Source: Corynebacterium sp. (GTDB taxonomy: Bacteria; Actinomycetota; Actinomycetes; Mycobacteriales; Mycobacteriaceae). Taken from it: 9,421 nucleotides of DNA. This document shows, piece by piece, positions 4,697 through 9,421 of this stretch. Position numbers and translations under genes: made by a program. Numbering within the stretch: the first letter of the stretch is position 1; each line of letters begins with the position of its first letter. The notes beneath the pieces are model-generated. The model worked only from the letters and a program-made list of their open reading frames with translations, searched no databases and was not told where the DNA came from. Location of the stretch: the NCBI RefSeq assembly GCF_030530965.1, contig NZ_JAUMTY010000066.1:1-9421 (forward strand), in the 5' to 3' direction.

Positions 4697-5947
4697 TTAC
4701 AGCTTCCTCTTGTCCTTTGGCTGAAGCGCGGCAGCAATGAGCGGGAAGAGCAGAACCGTCACCGCACCACCAGCGACCAGAAGAGAAGCCGCCGATTCTT
4801 CCAACAGGTGCGCATTCGTCGCCACTTCGGTCACCGCGACGATGATCGGCAGACCCGTCGAGGCATAGCAGGCGAGCTGAAGCTTCTGGTTCGTCGTCGT
4901 CAGCTTCGAACCGGTCTTGGTGAACATTTCTCGCAGGAACACCGGCACCCCGCGGGCCACCAGAATGACGCCGACAACAGCGAACAGTTGCCCAATGTTG
5001 GCGCCCACGGTCTGCACGTCGATATTGATACCGGAACACACGAAGAAGACGGGAATGAAGAAGCCGTAACCCATCACGTCCAAGCGCTCCTCGATGAGGC
5101 CGTGGGCGCGCTCTGGGACGAGACCGCGCAGAACAATACCAGCGGCGAACGCTCCCAAAACGACGTCGAGGTCGAACACCGCCGCGACGGTCATCAGGAT
5201 CGCCAACATCAGGACGACCATGCGGACGATCGACTGGTTCGTCGCCGAGGCACCGTCGATAATCGCGCGACCCACCCACGGGACGAGGGCGGCCACGGTT
5301 CGCGGCACCACCGCCACCATGGCTGCGATGGCGAAGAACGCGAGCAGGATCAGGAATGTCACGCCCATGGACCTCGCGGAGAGCAACAGAGCGATGGCCA
5401 TGATGGGCATCAATTCGCCGACAGCACCGTGGAGCATGACGGATTTGCCGACGTTGGTCCGCAATAAATCCGACTGCTTCAAGATGGGCAGCAAGGTACC
5501 CAGGGCGGTGGATGTGACGGCGATGGCCAGCGTGACCGCAGTCAGTGCTCCGTTTCCTTTCAGGAAAACCAGCGCACCAATGAATGCCAAGACGAGGCAC
5601 ATGAGCCAGGTCAACGCGGCATTACCGCCCTCTTTGCTGCGCAACGAGTCCGTGTCTAACTCGTAACCGGCCAGCAGGAACAACATTCCCAAGCCCAATT
5701 GCCGCAAGATCGAAATACCGGAATCGATCTCCGCGACGCCCCACACGCTGGGGCCAATGATGACGCCCAAAACAATGAGGAATACCACGGCCGGAATGCG
5801 TTTGCCCGTCATGAAGGACAAGATGGGAGCCAACAGTGCCACCGCCAGAATTGCGGTGAGCGAAATCATGGTGTCGGTATTTGCCTGGCCCGACGCCAGC
5901 ACCGTCTGAGAGACCGCCATTGTGTCGGCTACTGGGACTGAAGTCAT
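4697..5947 (-). CDS. CPA2-family cation:proton antiporter
   Basis: This 416-residue integral membrane protein exchanges a monovalent cation (Na+ or K+) for protons, by membership of the CPA2 (Kef/NapA-like, Na_H_Exchanger) superfamily. It has about 12 hydrophobic helices starting at residue 27. Conserved elements are GKRIPAVVFLIVLGVIIGP (48-66), LGMLFLLAGYELD (86-98), TSTALGTLLPIL (145-156), GAVGELMPIMA (174-184), LGAFAAGIVLRG (264-275) and FFIPVFFVCSGI (296-307). The residue pair that is Gln-Asp in KefC is Gly-Glu here (177-178). No C-terminal RCK/TrkA domain follows, since the protein ends at KDKRKL after the last helix, so nucleotide gating is not expected. I chose the ATG at 5947 over a GTG at 5998 because a TAGGGT box lies just upstream; Met27 is another possibility. 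The cation cannot be told from sequence. Confidence 0.88.
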   Translation of the reverse strand: MTSVPVADTMAVSQTVLASGQANTDTMISLTAILAVALLAPILSFMTGKRIPAVVFLIVLGVIIGPSVWGVAEIDSGISILRQLGLGMLFLLAGYELDTDSLRSKEGGNAALTWLMCLVLAFIGALVFLKGNGALTAVTLAIAVTSTALGTLLPILKQSDLLRTNVGKSVMLHGAVGELMPIMAIALLLSARSMGVTFLILLAFFAIAAMVAVVPRTVAALVPWVGRAIIDGASATNQSIVRMVVLMLAILMTVAAVFDLDVVLGAFAAGIVLRGLVPERAHGLIEERLDVMGYGFFIPVFFVCSGINIDVQTVGANIGQLFAVVGVILVARGVPVFLREMFTKTGSKLTTTNQKLQLACYASTGLPIIVAVTEVATNAHLLEESAASLLVAGGAVTVLLFPLIAAALQPKDKRKL

Positions 5948-5955
5948 GGATGACA

Positions 5956-5961
5956 ACCCTA
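5956..5961 (-). promoter_or_regulatory. Candidate -10 box (TAGGGT) of the antiporter gene
   Basis: On the minus strand TAGGGT ends 8 bases before the ATG at 5947, with TTCGAT 18 bases upstream as a weak -35. This fits a leaderless or nearly leaderless start. The same AGGG could instead act as a weak ribosome site at a spacing of 10. Confidence 0.3.
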
Positions 5962-6047
5962 CTGATTGGTTAATCGTGAATCGAATGAGCCTGACCACAA
6001 TGTACAGCTAATCAACCGTGACCGCCTGCGGGGACAGCAACGACGCA

Positions 6048-6091
6048 CCACGGGGCACGGGAACGGCCACGGGGCACGACCACCGGGCACG
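6048..6091. repeat. Three 12-base direct repeats (CCACSGGGCACG)
   Basis: CCACGGGGCACG occurs at 6048-6059 and 6067-6078, and CCACCGGGCACG at 6080-6091, one mismatch. They lie between the ctpE stop (6109) and the antiporter start (5947), in the 161-base gap, about 100-145 bases upstream of the antiporter ATG. The spacing is uneven (19 and 13 bases). Confidence 0.7.
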
Positions 6092-6108
6092 GAGCGATCT
6101 GCGCGCGC

Positions 6109-8676
6109 TTAGTATTTGAACACGCCCTCGGCCTCCGAGTGGTCCCACAACTCCGCATCGCCGCGCTTCGTGTGGCTAATCCACCACGCGATTTCGATAG
6201 CAACACATCCGACCGCGCCGACGATGAGTGCCTGGGACATCAGCCCAAGGTTCGTCGGATCCAGCAACAGAATGTGTGCAATCCACGGAACCGAGAAAAT
6301 CACAACATAGGCCAGGGCCGAGACCACCAGCAGGACGATCTTCCACAGCTTGTACGGGCGGGCAACCACAATGAGCACCCACAGCGCCATCGTGATCATC
6401 ACAGTCAGCGTTGCCGTCGATGCTTGTGATCGGTCAAAGTTGTCGCCTCGTGTGACCCACAGCCAGAACCCGACTGTCACGGCACCGATCAGAACTCCCG
6501 ACGGGACCGCCAGCCACAGGACACGACTGACGAAGCCGGACTTTGCGCGTTCGTGGTTCGGGGCCAGCGACAAAATGAACGCCGGGATTCCGATGGTGAA
6601 CCAGCCGGTCATGGTCACGTGAATGGGCTGGAAGGGGTAGCTCATTCCGAAGATGCCGACGATCAGGGCCAGCAGCACTGAGTACACGGTCTTCGTCAGG
6701 AAAAGGTTGGCTACGCGCTCGATGTTGCCAATGACCCTGCGGCCTTCGGCAACAACATGTGGCAGCGTCGCAAAGGAATTGTTGAGCAACACCAGCTGGG
6801 CGACCGATCGCGTCGCCGGGGAACCTGCGCCCATCGCCACACCGATATTGGCGTCCTTCAGGGCCAACACGTCGTTCACCCCGTCACCCGTCATCGCGAC
6901 GGTGTGATTGTTGCGCTGCAGCGCGCCAACCATCGCGCGCTTCTGCTCGGGAGTCACGCGCCCAAACACCGTGGACTCTTCCACGACCTCGTCGAATTTC
7001 TCCTGGTCGGATTCGAAATCGGGCAGTTCACGGGCGTCGATGGTCTTCGAAGTATCAATACCCACCGACGACGCCACAGCCCCCACAGACTCGGCGTTGT
7101 CGCCGGAAATGACCTTGACGTGCATTTTCTCGCGGTCAAAGTACTCGATCGTCTCCGGCGCATCGTCGCGCACTTTCTGCTCAAGGACGATCAGCCCCCG
7201 CGGAGTGAGATCATCATCGCCGGGGTCTTTGGGCGTCGCGGTAATGTCGTCGAGCTTTTTCGACGTCTGAGCCAAGAGCAGAACACGCAGACCACGTCGC
7301 CCCACCTCATCGGCCGCTTCGGCCGCATCCGACCCCGGTTGCGCAATAACATCTGGGGCGCCCATCACCCACGTCGTCTCACCAAAGCTGGCTCCCGACC
7401 ATTTTCGTGCCGACGAAAATGCCTTGGTGTCCGTGGGGTCCATGACTTCGGTGTCCGAGTCGAGATCGTGGATTCCTTCGGCGATGGCCTCCGAGGTGTC
7501 GTTCTTGTCGTCGTCCGCCGCGATTAACGACACCAACGCGCCCAGAACTTCCTGGTCGACGCGAACCCATCCCTCGTCCGATTCTGAGAGTGGTTCGTCG
7601 ACCGACGAATCGCTGGTGGAACCGGATTTCTGCTCCGACTTCACCTCCACAACGTCGTTGAGCACCATTCTGTTTTCCGTCAGCGTGCCGGTTTTATCGG
7701 TGCAGACGACGTCGACGCGGGCCAGACCCTCGATCGCCGGCAGCTCATTGACCAGCGCTTTAAACTTACCCAACCGCACAACCCCGACGGCGAACGCGAT
7801 CGACGTCATCAACACCAGGCCTTCGGGGACCATCGGGACGAGCGCGGCAACCATGGCCAACACGGCATCGCGGAGTGAATCCCCGGAGCGGAACAGCTGA
7901 GTCCAAATCGTCAAGATTCCGGTCGGGATCAACAACCACGTAATGATGCGAAGGATTTTGTTGATGCCCGTCATCAACTCGGAATCGGTGAGCTCGAACT
8001 TATTCGCCGCCGCCGTCAATTTCCCAGCGTACGAATCCGCCCCGACCTTTGTCGCCTGGTAAAGCCCGTGGCCGGACTGCACAAATGATCCGGATAGGAC
8101 CTCGTCCCCCGGCGATTTTTCCACGGGGTCGGATTCCCCGGTGAGCATGGATTCGTCGATGTCGACGTGCTCAGACTCGACGACGACACCGTCGACAACG
8201 ACCTGGACTCCCGACTTCAAAATGATGAGGTCATCGAGCACAACCTCGTCGCGGGAAATCTCCTGGTCCTCCCCGTCTCTTCGGACGGTGGGCCGCGCTT
8301 CGCCCACGATGGTGAGCTTGTCTAGCGTCCGCTTGGCGCGAAGCTCCTGGATAATCCCGATGCCCGAGTTTGCGATGATCAACAGCCCGAACATCGCGTT
8401 AATGAGCGATCCCGTTGCCAGAACGATGACAAGGAGGACGCCCAGCATCGCGTTGATGCGGGTAAAAACATTCGCCTTGATAATCGACCAGGTTGAGCGG
8501 CCGGACCGTTCAGGCAGCGTATTGCCTTTACCGTCACGACGACGTTCCTCGACCTCCTGCGAGGTCAACCCCACCGACGGATCCGTGTGGAAAGTACGGT
8601 CATCATCAGCAGCAGAAGAATCGGACGACGCCGCGTGATCGTGAGACGACGAAGCGTCGGACTGTTGTTGAGCCAT
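6109..8676 (-). CDS. ctpE: CtpE-type cation (calcium) P-type ATPase
   Basis: This 855-residue membrane pump couples ATP hydrolysis to cation movement. All P-type landmarks are present: LTGES (178-182, actuator loop), VPEGL in helix M4 (283-287), DKTGTLTE with phosphorylated Asp327, FSSARKWSGAS (420-430, nucleotide binding), ISGDN (523-527) and TGDGVND (596-602, hinge). Membrane helices lie near 68-110, 242-300 and in a C-terminal set from about 652 to 833. The PMVPEGLVLMTSIAFAVGVV stretch and VNELPAIEGLARVDVVC lead closely resemble mycobacterial CtpE (Rv0908), shown in Mycobacterium to take part in calcium uptake. The protein is somewhat longer than CtpE (about 797 residues). The excess is a Ser/Asp/His-rich N-terminus (1-30) and an acidic, Ser-rich insert near 346-370. 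The ATG follows TACAAT by 6 bases without a Shine-Dalgarno. An EchA6-like gene lies directly upstream, as in mycobacteria. The ion specificity is inferred from the family. Confidence 0.88.
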   Translation of the reverse strand: MAQQQSDASSSHDHAASSDSSAADDDRTFHTDPSVGLTSQEVEERRRDGKGNTLPERSGRSTWSIIKANVFTRINAMLGVLLVIVLATGSLINAMFGLLIIANSGIGIIQELRAKRTLDKLTIVGEARPTVRRDGEDQEISRDEVVLDDLIILKSGVQVVVDGVVVESEHVDIDESMLTGESDPVEKSPGDEVLSGSFVQSGHGLYQATKVGADSYAGKLTAAANKFELTDSELMTGINKILRIITWLLIPTGILTIWTQLFRSGDSLRDAVLAMVAALVPMVPEGLVLMTSIAFAVGVVRLGKFKALVNELPAIEGLARVDVVCTDKTGTLTENRMVLNDVVEVKSEQKSGSTSDSSVDEPLSESDEGWVRVDQEVLGALVSLIAADDDKNDTSEAIAEGIHDLDSDTEVMDPTDTKAFSSARKWSGASFGETTWVMGAPDVIAQPGSDAAEAADEVGRRGLRVLLLAQTSKKLDDITATPKDPGDDDLTPRGLIVLEQKVRDDAPETIEYFDREKMHVKVISGDNAESVGAVASSVGIDTSKTIDARELPDFESDQEKFDEVVEESTVFGRVTPEQKRAMVGALQRNNHTVAMTGDGVNDVLALKDANIGVAMGAGSPATRSVAQLVLLNNSFATLPHVVAEGRRVIGNIERVANLFLTKTVYSVLLALIVGIFGMSYPFQPIHVTMTGWFTIGIPAFILSLAPNHERAKSGFVSRVLWLAVPSGVLIGAVTVGFWLWVTRGDNFDRSQASTATLTVMITMALWVLIVVARPYKLWKIVLLVVSALAYVVIFSVPWIAHILLLDPTNLGLMSQALIVGAVGCVAIEIAWWISHTKRGDAELWDHSEAEGVFKY

Positions 8677-8682
8677 GTGCTC

Positions 8683-8688
8683 ATTGTA
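8683..8688 (-). promoter_or_regulatory. -10 box (TACAAT) of leaderless ctpE
   Basis: On the minus strand TACAAT is followed by GAGCAC and the ATG at 8676. It matches the -10 consensus at five of six positions, the best box in the window beside TAGAAT. The 6-base gap predicts transcription from the A of the start codon. No Shine-Dalgarno is present. A -35 is not obvious. Confidence 0.5.
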
Positions 8689-8725
8689 GAGAACGCCTTA
8701 TTAACACGACTCGGCTATCGACGTT

Positions 8726-8780
8726 CGACTCCCGACGCTCACTCCCGAGGCCGGGTTGGCAGCGCTCGAGTCCCGACGCT
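8726..8780. repeat. 14-base direct repeat upstream of ctpE
   Basis: CGACTCCCGACGCT (8726-8739) and CGAGTCCCGACGCT (8767-8780) match at 13 of 14 bases, 41 bases apart start to start. Both lie 50-105 bases upstream of the ctpE ATG, where a regulator could bind. Confidence 0.6.
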
Positions 8781-8783
8781 GGG

Positions 8784-8810
8784 CCGGCGACACTGGGCCG
8801 CCTGTGCCGG
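8784..8810. terminator. Hairpin just downstream of the echA6-like gene
   Basis: CCGGC (8784-8788) pairs with GCCGG (8806-8810), and inside it ACA (8790-8792) pairs with TGT (8803-8805) past one bulged G. On the minus strand the stem begins 3 bases after the echA6-like stop codon (8814-8816). There is no T-run, so termination is only suggested by position. Confidence 0.3.
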
Positions 8811-8813
8811 AGC

Positions 8814-9421
8814 CTATTTGCCCTTGAACACCGGGGAACGTTTTTCGGACCGCGCAGCCCTTGCCTCGGCGGCATCGTCGGAATCCCAACACTCTGCGCG
8901 CAAGCGCTCATGAACAGCGGTGAGGTCAGCGCCGTTATCCTCAGTTCCCTCGGAGGAGCCGCCCTGGGCCACTCCCGTCGGAACGATCTGATTAAAGACG
9001 GCTTTGAGATACCTCAAGGTCAGCGGAGCATTCGTGGCTTGATCGACGGCGACCTGCCAGGCGTCGTCGTGGTTTCCTCGTGACGACGCCAACCCTGCTG
9101 CTACCGCAGCGTCAGGACCGAGTCGCTCAGCCGTGTAGAGGAATGACCGCGCCCGAGCACCGCCGAGCAATTCGACGGCACGATGGATCGTCCACGGATC
9201 AACGGCGATACCTAGGCGGACGACGGGGACGCTGAACCAGCCGCTCTCCCCCACGACGCGCAGATCACATGCCATGGCCAGCTGGGTGCCCGCGCCGACC
9301 GCCGGGCCGTGGACGTCGGCAATAACGGGGAGAGGCGAATGAGTAATAGAGGTCAGCATCGCATCGAGATTGTGATGGAAAGCGGAGGTGTACACGCCGC
9401 CGGCGAGGTCTGCTCCGGCGC
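8814..9421 (-). CDS. echA6: EchA6-like crotonase-fold protein, N-terminus cut by window edge
   Basis: The last 201 residues of an enoyl-CoA hydratase/isomerase superfamily protein are visible; the start lies beyond the right edge. The frame stays open to the edge and begins with AGADLAG, the oxyanion-hole loop that binds the acyl-CoA thioester. Then follow PLPVIADVHGPAVGAGTQLAMACDLRVV, FSVPVVRLGIAVDPWTIHRAVELLGGARARSFLYTAERL and the C-terminal W.S.D..EA..AR.EKR.P.F.GK pattern. These features resemble Mycobacterium tuberculosis EchA6 (Rv0905), an acyl-CoA-binding protein without hydratase activity, rather than true hydratases. The two glutamates of active hydratases are replaced: GAGTQLAM has Gln where GGGCELAM has Glu, and FSVPV has Val where FGQPE has Glu. 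A low-complexity insert (about 20 residues, Gly/Ser/Glu/Asp-rich) lies near the C-terminus. It sits upstream of ctpE on the same strand, as in mycobacteria. Confidence 0.85.
   Translation of the reverse strand, partial: AGADLAGGVYTSAFHHNLDAMLTSITHSPLPVIADVHGPAVGAGTQLAMACDLRVVGESGWFSVPVVRLGIAVDPWTIHRAVELLGGARARSFLYTAERLGPDAAVAAGLASSRGNHDDAWQVAVDQATNAPLTLRYLKAVFNQIVPTGVAQGGSSEGTEDNGADLTAVHERLRAECWDSDDAAEARAARSEKRSPVFKGK

Noticed and set aside
4808..5467. A 219-codon His/Asp/Arg-rich open frame on the plus strand
   Set aside because: It is antisense to the antiporter. Its composition mirrors the complement of hydrophobic codons rather than a real protein.
4584..5600. A 338-codon open frame on the minus strand
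   Set aside because: It overlaps the antiporter gene in another frame, is extremely Arg/Gly/His-rich with no hydrophobic or domain pattern, and reflects GC-rich codon use of the real gene.
6757..7527. A 256-codon open frame on the plus strand inside ctpE
   Set aside because: It lies wholly antisense to conserved P-type ATPase motifs and has no ribosome site or recognisable domain.
1..9421. CRISPR array, insertion sequence, prophage or defence island
   Set aside because: No regularly spaced repeats of 24 bases or more, no transposase, integrase, nuclease or methylase domains, and no terminal inverted repeats were found; the short repeats seen are listed separately.

Overview
The window reads as chromosomal DNA of a Corynebacterium or a close relative in the Mycobacteriales. 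The base composition is moderately GC-rich. The window holds a mycoredoxin C-terminus, a CtpE-type calcium P-type ATPase directly downstream of an EchA6-like protein (an order also known from Mycobacterium tuberculosis), an HGSNAT/DUF418-type membrane acyltransferase-like protein, and several genes whose start codon sits 6-8 bases after a TANNNT box with no Shine-Dalgarno, as in leaderless corynebacterial mRNAs. The species cannot be named from this sequence. No insertion sequence, prophage gene, CRISPR array, toxin-antitoxin pair or recognisable defence gene was seen.

Layout. Positions 1-185 (+) are the end of a mycoredoxin gene. It converges on a minus-strand pair: a small acidic protein of unknown function (1423-1103) followed by cobF, precorrin-6A synthase (1038-214). 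A 238-base divergent intergenic region with two small dyads separates this pair from two plus-strand genes: an SRPBCC-fold protein (1662-2228) and, behind its own TAGAAT promoter, a four-helix membrane protein with a tyrosine-rich, disordered N-terminus (2296-3042). This converges on a minus-strand membrane acyltransferase-like gene (4360-3077). A tRNA-Arg(CCT) gene (4576-4504, minus) follows.

The right half is entirely minus strand, read from high to low coordinates: echA6-like (entering from beyond the right edge, ending at 8814), ctpE (8676-6109) and a CPA2-type cation:proton antiporter (5947-4697). The gaps of about 135-160 bases carry short direct repeats and candidate promoters, so these look like separate transcription units. 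CtpE and the antiporter are both envelope cation transporters and may serve ion homeostasis together, but the sequence shows no direct link.

Overall this is ordinary core-genome content. The points most worth a second look are the EchA6-like protein lacking both crotonase glutamates, a perfect inverted repeat enclosing the cobF start codon and its Shine-Dalgarno, the apparent clustering of leaderless genes, and unusual low-complexity insertions in two membrane proteins.
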